DNA of 64,000 nt. It comes from Mycteria americana (Eukaryota; Chordata; Aves; Ciconiiformes; Ciconiidae). Of the stretch, positions 23,679 through 38,039 are shown one piece after another (within the stretch, counting starts at the first letter, position 1; every line of letters starts with the position of its first letter). Location: positions 41,024,135 through 41,088,134 of the forward strand of contig NC_134365.1 in NCBI RefSeq assembly GCF_035582795.1. The letters are read 5' to 3'. The notes under the pieces were generated by a model, which was given only the letters and a program-made list of their open reading frames with translations, did no database searches and had not been told where the DNA came from. Made by a program: the position numbers and the translations under genes.

Positions 23679-24251
23679 TGTCATGGTTTAACCCTAGCCA
23701 GCAACCAAGCACCATGCAGCTGCTCACTCACTCCCCCCCCACTGCAATGGGGAGAGAATTGGAAGAGTAAAAGTCAGAAAACTCATGGGTTGAGATAAGA
23801 AAAGTTTAATAATTGAAATAAAATAAAGTTTAATAATAGTAACAACAACAATAATAACAATAATAACAATAATAAATAGAATATACGAAGCAAGTGATGC
23901 ATGATGCAACTGCTCACCACCCACCGACTGATCCCAGCCAGACCCCCGGAACAGTGGTCACTGCCCCCCTGGCCAACTCCCTCCAGTTTCTATACTGAGC
24001 ATGACCTCATATGGTATGGAATAGCCCTTTGGCCAGTTTGGGTCAGCTGTCCTGGCTGTGCCCTCTCCCAGCTTCTTGTGCACCTGGCAGAGCACGGGAA
24101 GCTGAAAAGTCCTTGACTTAGTGTAAACACTACTTAGCAGTAACTAAAACATCAGTGTGTTATCAACATTATTCTCATCCTAAATGCAAAACACAGCACT
24201 ATACCAGCTACTAGGAAGAAAATTAACTCTATCCCAGCTGAAACCAGGACA
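23679..24251 (-). repeat. 5' LTR, ERV copy 1
   Basis: A complete 573-bp LTR with TG...CA ends in element sense. On the forward strand it starts TGTCATGGTTTAACCCTAGCC and ends CAGCTGAAACCAGGACA. An ACA/ATA microsatellite lies at about 23830-23880. A TATA-like TATAGAAA (reverse strand, 23987-23994) lies close to a CRE-like octamer at 24002-24009. If it were active, transcription would run to the left, into the element. Confidence 0.9.
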
Positions 24252-24256
24252 AGGAC
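24252..24256. repeat. Target-site duplication of ERV copy 1 (right)
   Basis: AGGAC, an exact match to 20335-20339. Confidence 0.85.
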
Positions 24257-27200
24257 ATACTTTGAGAGGACTCAAATTCTACCTCTAACTAATATGGAGG
24301 TTATCATGCAGAAAAGATCAGTTGCAATACCGCAATCTACAGCAGAGAGTATGTTTCTGAATGGTAGCAATACAGACCACTTGTCAACCAGATGGGGTAT
24401 TCTGGGTTCTGGTGTTTGCTCCTGAGGCTGGAATAGGGCCAAAAATCAAGAATGATCACTGTGAGGCATGTGTCCTAAATAGGAGATACAGAAACAGGTT
24501 TCTTCTTGGCCTTTCTGGATCAATGAATTTTGAATGCTTTTCTGGATGTTGTCACAACTTCAATAGTATGGGCAGGATGTAATTTAAAGGCATCTTTTGG
24601 GAAGTAAGAAATGAGCATTCCCTGCTCTTGGTTATATGGGACTCCTGAATCTCACTAAGTGCCCCTGCCACATCACATCACATCTCAGTGTGGAACAACA
24701 TGCAGGTCTGCACCATCACCACCATGGTACCCTGGGAGAATGAACCTGAAGTACACAGCCTGAACTTGAAGCCTCAATGTGTTATGGCCAAGTCCCTGAT
24801 GTGATCTTCAGGAGACCAAGACTGCAATGTTCACTTCAGAGTCCACTTGCCTGCATCCAGATTTGCCCCTCAAGCCAATGGCAGTGATCCCAGCTCTTCC
24901 AAGTCCTCAGATTCCTCAAGCTGTCAGTCTATTAAAAGAAGCAGATGGCTGTTGCACTATCAGCAAATGTGTAAAGTAATACACTGAACTTTGAGGGTCT
25001 CCCATGAAAAGGATTCTAGATCAGGCATCCAAAGTTAGAAGGACACACCTTTTGAAGCTGTCAGTCAGATTCGCTCCTTCAGCAGAGAATCAAGATTCCT
25101 AACATGTCCTTCTGGCCCTCTGTAGAAAGTCCCCTGTACAGGTCTCTTGCAGATGTTTTTGGTTCATCCTCTCTCCCCATACTCAGCACAGCTAACACTA
25201 GCACTTAACACAGGATGTGGGATCCAGTCTAGGGGCATGTGCCTAATTTTTAAACAGCCTTTAGTAGTGCTAGTCCTTAGGCTCTGAACTGGACAAATTG
25301 CTCAACTCTTATGAAAGTACAAGTGTGTTCAAAGACACTCTTTAAATAACAGCCTGTGAATAAATTCTATGCTCTTCTTTTTTAGGCTCAACTTGGTAGC
25401 GTCTACAGTACTCTGTGAGGCTTCTCGTATAAAAAGCACTGCAAACCTTGCTATTTCAGGTCAGTTAGTCAGGAACCTATCAAATACTTAAACTAAGGGA
25501 ACCACGTCCTCACAGGTGTTTAACTGAAATCTATTTAAAATTTTAAGTTAAACCAATGCAACTTGCTTCTCCAGACAAAGCTCAGGGCATGCTGCCCTGC
25601 ATTTATTCTGCATATGCAGACTCCTCCAAAGGGAGCACAGGGCATAAGCTCCCAGGTTTGAGAACAGTCCATTCCATATCATCCTGAATTAACTTGCAAA
25701 AAGGCCAGCCTGTGTTGGTTAATGCCATTCTGGCTATGGGTTTAGTACACACTGTTCCCTCTAATACTCTCATTGCTCCACATTCTTACTCCACTTGAGC
25801 ACTGTGCACACTCACTTTTGGTGCAACATTCATATTTCACCTATCATGCAAAATTCCTCATGCCATTGCTAGCAGACCTACCAGGAGATCTAGAGACATT
25901 ACAGCCCTTACACATAGCTCTAAAAAAAGGCAGCTTGGTTTATTGCTCTGTCCCTAGCAAAATCTTTCCACTCAAAGCTAGTACATGCCAGAGAGCATGA
26001 GCAAAGCTGACTATCTTTATTTCTTATAGCTGGTAAAAACCAAAGAGTACGATTGCTATATGAGGAGGGTGGTGAACTAAGGCAGATACAGCAAAGGTTG
26101 CCTGTCCTCTTCTATGTGTCACCAGTTATCTATGCTTGCATGAGCTGAAACCCAAATTTTAAGAAAGTGGAATTAGGAGACTTTCATAAAACCTCGTCTG
26201 GCCTTGGATGATTCTGAGGTATTTTTGTTGGGCCCCAAACTCTATAAACTAGCTGCTACTAACAGCTTCCTTCTGTGAGAGGCTCTGTTTCAAACTACAG
26301 CAAAACTCAAAGGTTAAGTCCAAAATAAACAGTTCCTGTAAAAGTAAATTGATAAATAGCTCCCCTGTAATCATATAATTAGTGGTACAATGTGTTAACC
26401 GCTTTTGTGAAAGCAATTTAAATGCTCACCATTCACATTGTCAAAAATATCATTGACCCAGTTGCTTAAAAACAATTGATGAAATGAATGTTGGTCTTTA
26501 CTGTGGTTATTAATGCTGGGGCAGATCTTGCTGTGTGCAGACAGCAACAGACCCTTCATCGGTACACATCCACACTGTGTTTTTTTATTCTTTCCTAAGA
26601 AAATTTGGAGGTTGGGGCAGGGTGGCAAAGATCCACATCTGGCCTGCTCACTTATCCCCTGTCATTGGATCCACTAGCCAAACTTCCTACATACTGAGCA
26701 TCAATAGCTGTTAGGAAAAATTGTACCTCAACGAATTCAAAACATTCGATGTCTAAAGCTTTAGTAATACAATCATACTTCATAGAACATGAAATGCCCA
26801 CACACGAGTGATTCGCTCCCTAAAGACTTTCGCATCAGAGAACACCTGAAAAAATTATAGGGAGAGACTCTCATGTTTGCAAACCAAGTAAAACCCAGGG
26901 TAACAAAAGGGATTTCAAGGAAATTTTCCACCCCTCATTGGGAAATAGAGATCAAGATGATTAGAGCTAAGTATGATTAAGTCTAAATTAATGTTGGAAT
27001 TCAGTCAACAGAAGCAAATACCCTCATTTTAACTTTATCCAAGATCATCACCAAGACTGCAAAATTTCTGCAGTCTGCAAAATGTTTTATCTCTATAAAA
27101 GGTCTAGTCCTTATGTGTGAAAAGAGTTTTCCACTTGCCTGCTGTTAACCTGGTAACTATAGAATAACATTTCTCAATATGTAGAACATTCCTTAGGATA

Positions 27201-30200
27201 CTGACTAACTTTGGCGGGCAACTCTCCTAACAGAGGCTGAGCTGCCATTATTAAAAATTAAAGCTCTAACTGTTGCACTTGTGAAAGGTGCCTGCAAAAA
27301 AGGGAGCAATTGGTTCAGAAGGGTCTGCCTGCAACTTATACTCTTAGGCATGCACTAAATCCACTGATTACAAGAGGTGCTAATGCCAGTACTGCTCACT
27401 ATTTCACTACTACTACTATTTCACAAACGAGAAAGTACGTTAGTAGGAATTCTTACCCCAGTGTTTCTGAGAATAAGCAGTAAAAAATGGCATGTAATAA
27501 GGATAAACTAGAATATACATATGCTAAGATGTTTGACTTTAAAACCTCGTGGAAAAGTAATGGATTTCATTTTGAAAGTGAGCTCAGCTTTTAAAAGACT
27601 GAGAAGTACTGTTACAGGAAGATGTAATGATTTTACAATAACAGGAGATACCCAAATAGCAGCAAACCACTAGACACAAAATGCCTGACTTGCTAGTAAA
27701 CAGCTGTGCAGCCCATGCCTATTATTCTAAACTTTCAATTTTCAATTCCTTGCCTCCTGGGCTTAAAAGAAGATTCTTTACTAAAAAACTAATAAACCTA
27801 CCTATATATATTATCTTCCATTCAAATGTCATTTAACAATAGTTTGACCCAGATGAGCTGCTCCCAGTCTTTTATATCAGCACACTTAGTTTCAGGACCA
27901 TAACCCCACTTCTGGCTGATGACCTCCCCATGAATGCTACAGCTCCCCTGTCTGGGAAGCACTAACCTTGATTGTAGGACTCACAGGAGAATGAGCAGAA
28001 ATGGCACCACCTTCAGAAATAAATGTATAGTCAACATAGCTTTCACTATGAGTTATCAATATAAATACAGACACAATCACATACACAGGTACACAAATGT
28101 CCACTCAGTCAAGCTATAAACTAATGAAGAGATTTTTCCTACACCCTGGACAAAGAAAAAGGAAAAAAGAGAAGCTTATATTGTTACAGATATTTCTATT
28201 TTTAAATACTCAGGAAGAACTTTGATACTTTAGTAACGGGCCAGTTCCTAGATGGACTGTACAAATAATTGTGCAAAGAATCACATCCAGGGCAACAGCA
28301 TCACGGTTTGATGTCTACATAAAGCAGTATTCTGGCACACGCGGCTCCTATGATAGACTTGGAAGCAGACAAACCAATTTTCAAGGAAATGGCAAGCCAA
28401 AGCTATTAAATAATAGACATGGTGTTGAAGCCAGTCATTCAGTCCCCACTAGTTCAAATGTTCTTCCATACTGACAGGGATTGGAACCCAAGTTGTACCG
28501 AAGAATGCCATTTATCATCAGTGATGAAAATAATGAAAATTAAGACTGGAGCTGTAAAAGCAAATGGAAAAATTATGTAGGATCACGGTTGCCATGTGCT
28601 GTTTGTTGTGGAAAATACCTAGAAAGTGACTTTGTCTATAAAATGGACAATATATATAAAGACATAATAGAATAAAATATCTCTAGATCAACAGGAACCA
28701 CTACGAAGGCTGGAATTTGGATGCTAGGAATTCAACCCTTTGATGAGTTCCATTCTATAATTATTCTTGTTCAGAACAACTCCTTTTCTACAAGTCCATA
28801 CTATTAAAAAGAACAATCACTTCAAAAGACCGTCACCTGATTGCTGAGTGTTAGCTCCCCTCACGGATCGTATAGTGCAAACACAGTAATTTCTGCCCAG
28901 CCTAGAGAAGTGCAGCTTAGCACAGATCTAGGAACAGATGCTAAAGGCAAAACCAACATACTGTTACATCAAGCAGGCAATATATCTGCTTGTTTGCTTT
29001 CCACTCCTTTTCTCACTTTGAGTGTATACCTCCTTTTAGAAAAGTAGAATCAGGATCTACTCAATGTTCATATTTTTCTACTTTTAACAGAAAACAAAAG
29101 TTAAATCCTTCCATGCCACAGCTGCGTAGAACAGAGTAGAAGAAAACTTGAGCGTGTTGGGGGAGGCATGGGGGAAGGAGAGGCAATAGACTTTCATTGC
29201 GTTGTTCCGGACGTGCAGGAAGAAAGACAAGATGCAAGGGATGTGGTTTATTTTGGCTGCAGCTTTATTAACTCAACTCCTCTGGGAACTACCATCAATA
29301 ACTTGTACAGTACAGGTCGTCATTCTTTCCATAATCATTCCCACCTGCTGGAGAGCTGCAGTTGGCCTCCCTTCTCCCATCACTCCTCCCCTCTCCCCCC
29401 CCGCCACCTCCACAGCTGGTCACCAGCTCACTACTGACCACCACATCTCCTAAAAAAGGGTAAAGGGGCTGGAGGAGGCAGTTGTCTCCTCGCTGTTACA
29501 GACTTTAGCAACTCCTACTCCCCCTCAGCTTCTTACCTTTCTCTAAGTCCTCCTCCAGTTCCAGTTTACCAGGCATTCAGATCTTCATGGAACAAATACC
29601 CGTATTGCACATCTGCCTTATGGAGGAGACAGCAATTAGCTCGGCTGAGCTTCTCCACCCCTCTGCCCTGTTTCCCAAAGAGGTAACGGTTCCCATTTGC
29701 TGCTAAGCATAAAGCTGTTGTCAAACTCTGTGTATACAGACTCAGCAAAGTGCCTCAAATAGAAATAAATGCCATTTATCCAGAATGCTGATTATCATGA
29801 CATTTAAGATTGCTGTAACAATGTTTACTTAGATCAGTATTTGGAAATACCATTTTAAATAGGAAAGGAAGTGGTTTTTTACACTGGTCAGAGAAAGTGA
29901 GAAGCAGAGAACAATCTAATTTCCATGGTTTTTACATATGCATCAGATGATCTGTTGACCTCACATTCTCAACTTTGTTCTTTAGCTCTAAGAATGGGCA
30001 TGACACCAGCAAAGAGAGAGAACTGAGGGCTTGGAATGAGAAGGACAATGTGTTTCACAAGAGCCAAGACTGTATGGAAGCGGGGATGTGCCCATTGACT
30101 ATCTGGACGCACAATCAATCCCTTGGGTTGCTCACACATGAAGTTTATATGAAATGTGTGTCTGCACGTATACCTGCTCCCCACCTTCCCTGCCAGGAAG

Positions 30201-33200
30201 ATGGGCCCTATGTATGCAAATCACATGTGGAGGAACGAAGGATGAACAAATGCAGCACGAATTACACTCCCATCAGAAGTCTGTCCTTTAAGAAAATAGC
30301 AAATACACAATCAAAAGCATGCACGGAAAAGGTTTTCTGATATAATGCCAGCCATTTATCAGGTAAAAAGCACAAAAGTGTCTATGGAAAATTCCATCTG
30401 GTATTCCAACGGTATGACCACTGCATCTTAAAAAGCAATCAGTCTATTTTTATACTTCTGTTCCTCTAAGATTTTTTTGTTTGTTTTGGCAATGTATCTA
30501 CCTTTTCTATAAATTATCAGTGAATGTCGGAAAGGCTTTCTAGGATCTTCAGTGCAACAAATGTGTTTGGAAATACTTCTATTTCTTAAGCCATTAAAAT
30601 GCAGTTGTATGCAGTAGCTATGCTATTATTGCCATGTCATTTTAATTATCTCCCTTCTACAAACAACAGCTAATGCAGACCCACTGACCCTTCCCCCTTC
30701 TGAACTGATTCTCTTTTCTCCTCTCTTATTGCTTCAGTAACCAAATTAAAATAATTAAAAGCTATATCCGTTGTAGATGCAGCGTAAGACCAGAAATGGG
30801 TCTGTTCCCATTGACTTCAGACAAAATGGGTCATCGGTATGCATGATGCTGGCTCCAGGAATACAAAATTAGGAGGACTTTGCCTTTCCGTTTTGGTATT
30901 TATTTTTTTTTTCACACTCAATTAATAAGTAAAGTCAACTGCATAAAGGAAAAATGCATATATCAAAATGGAACACATCTTCATCTGGCTTTTATATTTT
31001 CTAAATGAATTCCCTTGAAAATTAAGTATATAATTGAAACAGAAATTATATATTTATTGCTCATAAAAATCTATCATGCACAAGATGTTGAATGTTGAAC
31101 TACTTAGAGAAATTTACTCCTTTGCATTTTTCACAAGAAGTTCCATTATGGGAAATGATGGATCTTTTCTGGAATCAAGGACATTTGTCTCCATTCCCGA
31201 ATGCAGAAGAATGGAAATAAGGTATTCTATCATTTTGCTGCCCTTGGTCCAGGTCCCTTCAATTTTTTTCTAATGTTTTGGAAACATACAGACATGAAAA
31301 CCAATGTCTGCCTGGCCCAGCAGGAGATAGTAAAATACTTCACAAACACCAGATGGGATTTTAACAATGTTTGTAAAATATAAAATGCTTGAAGCGTTCT
31401 CTGCAAACCTAAAACTGAACATGTTTCATCTCATTATAAGCTTTTTTTTCACCTAGTGAATTCCTTTACATTTTCTGTTAGAAGACTGACACTAACAGAC
31501 CTGTGATGTTTAAAAGGAAACCCAAAAATCAACCTCTTTGGAAACTAATATTGATACATATGATAAAATACTTGTGTGATGTCACCAGTGTAAATCCTAT
31601 GTAATCATTATAATGTGACTGCATGGTCTCAATCCTGGGAAAAAAACATAATGATATTTTTTGTTTCATTCTTCTATTAAATAACTAAGGCATTTGTGGA
31701 TTTTAAGATATTGTATCATGTTTATGTTTCTAACCATCAGATAACACTTTAAAAGTAAAAAAGCAGATTGCCTATCCATCATCACATTGAAAGAAATAAT
31801 GATGAGTCCCTACTCCTCCAGGATTAGGAATGCTGCTGAATGGAAAATTTTAAGAAATCTACTTTTGCCACAAGATGCAAAATGATTTAAACTGAAATTG
31901 TTTGGGGGAGATGAGCCAGCTGCACTGAATTTCTTATAAAAAAAGGGAAACATTTCAAAAGTATTGAGAAGAGTTATTTAGATTATTTTCTAACTAATTT
32001 TCTGTTTGATCGGTTTTCCTTTCAAAGCTTTGATCTCAAAATGTAAGGCAGTAATAGCTGAAATACTACACCTTAAAAATGGAATTATATATTTAGAAAA
32101 AATCAAAAAGAACAATTCATGTCAAAGCAATAGTTAAGTTCACAACCATTCTGGAATTTCAACATATTGCCCTGACAAGGCATGGACAGAATCATAAAAA
32201 TCTTTAAAGTTTTCCCAGGAAGGAAAATAATTTTAAACTGTATGAAACAATGAATTTAGTTTACATGCAATATAATATAATTGTCTAGAAGGAAACCCGG
32301 TCTATATACAACCAGCCTTGTAGCCTATTTGTTCTCTTAAATCCAAATGGTATTTGAATTAACTGAATATTTTAAAGTATATTGTACAGAAATATTCTTA
32401 TTTCCCTTACTAAACACTTCTGCTTATAGGGTACCTGCACTTTCCCAAACAAAGGATACACAACTCTCATATAAGTTGATAATTCTCTGCCTCCATCAGA
32501 CAAAGCAGTTATTCCAAGGCTAGATCCATAGCCAGCATTAATAGGCATAGGTGTGTGCTTTCCTGATCCAGGAGCCCTGGTCTCCCTGACCTGGTAAACT
32601 GCAAAGCCAAACTTTATGGTTTCCTTTTGACAGCAGTCTCTTGCGTTCCCAGCAGCACAGTGATCTGGGTTTAATAAAAGGACTTTCTTCTCGACATGCA
32701 CTGCAGTTGGAGCTGCCGCACTCTCAGGGGAAGTGACAGCCAGCGACTCCAGAGAGCCTGGAGTTCCTCCTTCTCGCTTCCTGGCTGGAGACTGTGGTGC
32801 AAATGGGACAGGAGCACTGGCATTGCTCTAGAAGGCGAGTGGTCAGGGCCTGACCACTGAGTGCAGATACGAGGTTGGCTTCGGATGGGGGAGGCATTCC
32901 AAACTCCTGCAACCCAGCACAACTCAGGTGGGAGAAGAGGGCCCTCTTACCCACCCTGGGGGCACTTCTGCATGGGCTGGGGGCAACTTCAAGGGCAATC
33001 AGGGTCACACAGAAGGAATTTTGGGCAGCACCAGCTGTAGGTAATGATGGAAAATAGCTTTTTTGGCTGCTTCTTCAGGAATTAGGTATCTCATTTCAAT
33101 GCAGTTTCAGCAATCTTCAACTTCAGCTTAGGGAGCTAAGTGGTGGTAATGCAAAATAGCTTAGTTTAGAAAGATTTAATTCCAGAAATGCCTATTGCCA

Positions 33201-36200
33201 TCTGAAGGTACTTAGTAGAGTGCGGCAGTCGAGATATTTTTGCATCAGGTTTACCAGATTCTCTCAGTTGCGATTTATATTTATCATTTAATTTTAAAGA
33301 GGTGTCAAAGGAATTGTGGCCCCTTAGAACATGCCCCTTTTAGTTGTGACTCTTGGATGACTTTATGCACAAAAGTGCAGGGTGTCGATTGAAGTAAAGC
33401 CACAAATGAGTTATGCATGGTCATCTCTAAATCAGAAGAGTATTAAGTGCCTTTAAGTTTCCCTATCCCTTTGCATTGTAGGCCAGATTTTCATAAGGTG
33501 AAGCCTGATAGCCATATATTTTATGAGCCTAACTTTTGCACCAGCAAGTGCCGCAATTGCATCCTCAAACATAGCTTTATTTCAAGAAAACAGACAGATA
33601 TTTGGGCAACTGAGGGACCAGTGAGGTCTTACTGAATTCAGTGTGAACCTTTCCACCAACTTCAGTGGGACTTATGTTAACAGTAGAATCATAGTTTTAT
33701 TAAGAAATGAATGATTTCTGTAGATAGTTGCATAAAACAAACAGCAAAAGGATGGAGTCAGATATGTTATGACTTCTGGCGTGCTTTGTGAAAATCCCAC
33801 ACTTGAAGGTCATCCAAGAAAGAATGATTTCAGGGGAGCCAGTGCTGGTATAATCTTTTTGTTATGCTTTTTGTAAAGTTGCTTGTTCTATTAATTTAGT
33901 AGCAGATATTACTATAGCTACTGAAATGTTATGAATTATTAATTGCTGATTTTTATTCTCTTCTCCTGTGGTGCATTATTGCACTTCCTGAGGGTTTTAT
34001 GTGAAGTGCAGTTTGTCCTTTTTAGTTAAATATTTTTAAAACAGTAACACTGTCAGGATAAAGAAAAGCCAAAATAAATTCTACTCATGAAAATTTTATT
34101 TTGGTTAAGTAATGTATATGCATCACCTACACATTTGGCTGCATCCATTTACAGACAAAATCTGCCTTCATAGAAATTTATGTGCAGAAACAAGGGACAA
34201 ACTTTAAAAGCTGGAACACTTCAGTAGAGATCTTTTTACAAGGGTCCTATAATTTGAGTTACTCAGTTCCACATGTGGCACCCCCTTGAAAACTACAGCA
34301 ATTGTGAGTCACAGAAGAATTGGGTCCTATATATTCCTTAGTGAGAAAGATATAAACAGTCAGTGTCCTGAGGGAATTCACAGAATAAAAACTATCTATC
34401 TCACTACGCAGTTGTGTACTGCTCTGTAAAACTGTGGTCTTTCAGTATTTTTATTTCTCACTGACATCATAAATTTTGTATCAATTTTATTCAGTTTACA
34501 AGTTGAAATATGCTTGTGCTTTGTAAATGCCAACCCTCCAAACTAGGCCTGAAATGTAAAAGTCAAGATAGGTTTTCTCAAGTTTATACTCATCAGCATC
34601 ACCAGTAAAAGATGCTCTGCAGCTGGAGCTCCATTAGAATTAGAAATGCTCCATTAGAAATGCTATTGTGCAAGACTGACAGTAAACCAAATCACTCTCA
34701 CTAAATTTCTTGGCTCTCCAGAAAGAGGAAAGCAGCTAAAACATACTGGCAAGGGCTATGCCACCTTTGGAAGAGCTGTAAGCACCGTGTGCTCCAGCTC
34801 CTGTCTGCCTGCTGCTCACACGTGACTCTTGGAGGACAGGCTGCAGGCTGCTTACTAAGGCCTGCCTGATGGTGCATCAGTTTGTATTTGGGCCTGCACT
34901 GGCTGCCTTTCTGTTTGATATTATGCTTCAGGGTTCCTTAGCATGTGCTTGAGTGCCTTCGTGAACCCTGAAGGAGCCCATAACTATAGACCATGAGTCC
35001 TGCGGCGCTCTGGGTTACATGAGAACTACTGTCTAGGGACTACACTCATCCCTAGAGACAGCACAGTAAGCTGGCAAAGCTCAGCACACAGTGGAAGCAA
35101 ACGATAGGAGGAAAAATGTATCATTTTTAGTGGGCACTTTCACTTTATTCACAGTAATTGTCCTCAGAGTTGCCTACAAGGTGAGGAGTAGTCTCTGAAT
35201 TTCAGTGGGAAATGGGAAGCTGTATCTCCCTTTGCCTCCTTTGAAAATGGCTATCTGTATGTTAGTTTTGATGCTGCAAGAAAAAAAAGTCAGGTTGAGA
35301 GAAATTTTTTTTCCAATTTTTTTTTGGCCGTAGAACAAAACTGTCAATTTTTTGTGCTAGTGTGTGTATGTGTCCAGGTGCTGCTTTTCAAGTAACACAT
35401 CCTACCCAAGCTCCACATTATGGCTCCGTCCATGTTTAGTGCCTTCAACTGCACTAGTTCTCATTCCTGTCTTCCCTTTCTCATCCAAGAGAGACTCTAT
35501 GAGGCTGAATGAGTCCTGAATTATATTGCTTTCAACGGACTCAAATGTTAACTGCCCTTTCTTCGTTTCAAAATTTACATCTGGAAACAATAATAAAGCC
35601 ACTTTTCCTATAAGTAACTTTATCCATGCTACTTACAACTTAAAAAACATTTTCTTTGTATTTCTATTTAAATAATTTTACAAAGAGATCACTCAGATGC
35701 TGGCTGATTCTCCTTGCCTTGGCTAAAGGGTGCAGTGCACCCTTTCAACCTCCAAATATGATCTTTCTGTCTCTTCTGAAAAAAAAGTTTCCCTTTGAAG
35801 TTACTGAGGCAAGCCAGTGGTGTTGGTTCACCCGCCTGCTTCCATAAAACCTATTATTCATAAATTGGAACACCTAATTGATGACTGTAAAGGTGCAAGC
35901 TACAGGCTGGGATTTAGTACATTTCAGCAAACATTCTCCCATGTTATTATTACAGCAGACAACCATAATGTGCAGAAGAAATTATTTTAAAATAATTTAT
36001 GCTATTAAAGCAGATACACCTAATATAAAATGAAGTTAGAAAAAAAAATAGATTTCATATAATATACAGTGTATTTTAATGAACAGTGCATGCTTCTCCC
36101 AGGATTTTTTAGGCAGCATATGGAAGACTTTTTTTTCTCTTGCATTTTGTGATAGGATCAAATAGGCTAAAACTCAGAGAGAACTGAGAGTAGGGTAATT

Positions 36201-37455
36201 GTATTCATATTTTTACATCACTTCTTGAAAATCCAGGCATTCATATCAACAGCATAATCTGTTCTCCAGTACATTGAAAATGTGCTAGAAAATAAAAAGC
36301 CTAATAAATCTAATGGCTAAAGCCTTGCCCCTTTTCTGGTTTCAGAAAGCAATTTCTATTTAGCAATGGTCTTGATTCTTCAAGTGTATCTGTGCTGTGC
36401 AGTACTATCTAATGCAGCCACTTGGCTATTCACACAACTTGAGCTAGCTCAGCTTTGCATTTGTCCTGAAAGATGTATCCGCTTTCTCAAAGCCAGCTCA
36501 GGTATATCAATATACATATACAGAGGCATGTAAACACCCCTGTTCTGTGTCATCATATAGCCCGTGTGAGTCAAAATTTCCACTGACTTAAATTAAAATT
36601 AGCAAAATAGAGTATGAACTGAAAGATTGGCCCCAACAGCTATAGACTTAAGATAACTGTGGAACGGAATGAGTCCCTGAGCTTACATGTGGCTACATGT
36701 GAGCTGACCCTTCTACTGTTCATAACTACATCCTAGCTCAATTAATAGAATTTTTTTTTGTGGCAGAAAAGCCAAGTCTTGAAACCTCACCCCTCAAATC
36801 CCAATATTGTCCATCATATGTCTCAAAGCCAGGTATAAAGGACAGAGAAGTTCCTAATGTGAAGATGCTTTCCAAGCAGGTTTTTTGCTCCATTCATTTG
36901 CCTGCATAGAGTGGTAAATGGTGTCTACTGACAGTGCACAAATGGGTTGAATGCAAGTGAACTGTGCATAGCTATCTAATAAATGCTATTTATATGGGGT
37001 GCTTCTAAAGGAATCACATAAAAGCAGTGAGTTCTAAAAACCTTCAGTTTATTAAATCTATATATGTATCATACAGAGTCTAACTATATCTGCATTCTGG
37101 TGTCCTGGCAACGTCTGGGTGACTGCTGAAACACTGAAGACGCAGATGGTTCACAAACCTGAAGGAATATTGTCCTATTTCTGTGTACAACTACTATCAC
37201 ACCCATTTAAGTATCAAAAGGATAAAAAAGTTACAGATGTGTTATTATAACTAAAACTATTTTAAGTAAATGTACATCATGCTACAAAGCAAATCTAAGA
37301 GCAATTGTGACAGGTGTTACAACAGCATCTGGAAAGAATGGCAGTATCAGCTACACACCTTCCTTCGCCCTTCTGATAGGCTCAGTTAGGGGCACACGCC
37401 AGTACTACCATTAATCCCTTGGACTACATTGTAGGTTCTGCATTTTCAGCAAGTA
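24257..37455. other. Intergenic, no gene recognised
   Basis: About 13 kb of mostly AT-rich DNA. Frames are short and scattered over both strands without conserved motifs. A GC-richer patch at about 32,690-33,010 produces overlapping frames on both strands with no recognisable domain. C-rich sequence at 29,390-29,405 and the T-rich run at 30,902-30,912 are simple sequence. Conserved enhancers could be present but cannot be seen without alignment. Confidence 0.45.
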
Positions 37456-38039
37456 TCACTGAACAAAACAACCTGTAAAACACACACTGGCTTCAAAGCC
37501 AGTTTTGCCAATGACATTTTCAATGCCAGTTCCTCCTGGTAAAATAGAGGGGTGACTTGTAAAAAGAATCACATGAGGCTTCTCCAGGTTATCTCTGTAG
37601 CTTCTGATTATGATTTTTTTTCTATTTCCTGAAAGACTGTCTAGTAAATCAAGGTTATTTGACCGGGGAGGACTAACTGGGGATACAGTGTCCTCATCAG
37701 GACTATCATCATATAACCACCAGGGCATTTTTTAACCTTCCTCCTTTTATCTATTTACTTTGTAGCTGGGTTCATCACTGCTAACATGTGACCAATTTGG
37801 TCACCCTGTTTCTTAAAAACTTCAGACTGTTCCTTCAGAATTGCCCTTTGTATATTGGGCTTTAGTAATTCCAAAAAAAAAGCCCATCTTAAAATATGTC
37901 TCATAAAAATTCTGGTATCGTGTTTGTGAAGGCAGTTTTCCAGAAGATTACTAGAAAAAGCATGTTCCTTTTTTTGACAGTTACCCTTAACTGAAATCAC
38001 AACACAGGCCCAAACAAACCTTCCGCCTGACATGTTCAT
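37456..38039 (-). pseudogene. Two adjacent reverse-strand frames of unknown origin
   Basis: Frames of 94 codons (38039-37755) and 90 codons (37728-37456) follow each other on the same strand with 26 bp between them. The composition is more protein-like than that of most frames nearby. The first ends with a charged, helical-looking tail (ILKEQSEVFKKQGDQIGHML). The second starts with an acidic, proline-containing stretch (DDSPDEDTVSPVSPP). No family is recognised. They could be a decayed retrocopy, an old endogenous viral fragment, or chance. An AATAAA on the reverse strand lies at about 37045-37050, which a retrocopy model would allow. Evidence is weak. Confidence 0.2.

Larger units (their letters stand above)
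20340..24251 (-). mobile_element. ERV copy 1: ERVL-like provirus with large 3' deletion
   Basis: The element is 3.9 kb, read on the reverse strand, flanked by a perfect 5-bp duplication. Order in element sense: full 5' LTR (24251 to 23679), lysine-type primer-binding site, hydrophobic leader frame, frame-broken gag, protease, partial reverse transcriptase, then a remnant of the 3' LTR. The rest of RT, RNase H, integrase and most of the 3' LTR are missing. The deletion joins pol to a TTA/TAA microsatellite inside the LTR at about 20490-20541. The intact target duplication shows the loss was internal. It cannot encode a functional set of proteins. No env is visible. Confidence 0.93.

Noticed and set aside
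32372-33057. Cluster of overlapping frames in a GC-richer patch
   Set aside because: Frames occur on both strands with no motif and no promoter or polyadenylation context; most likely low stop density.
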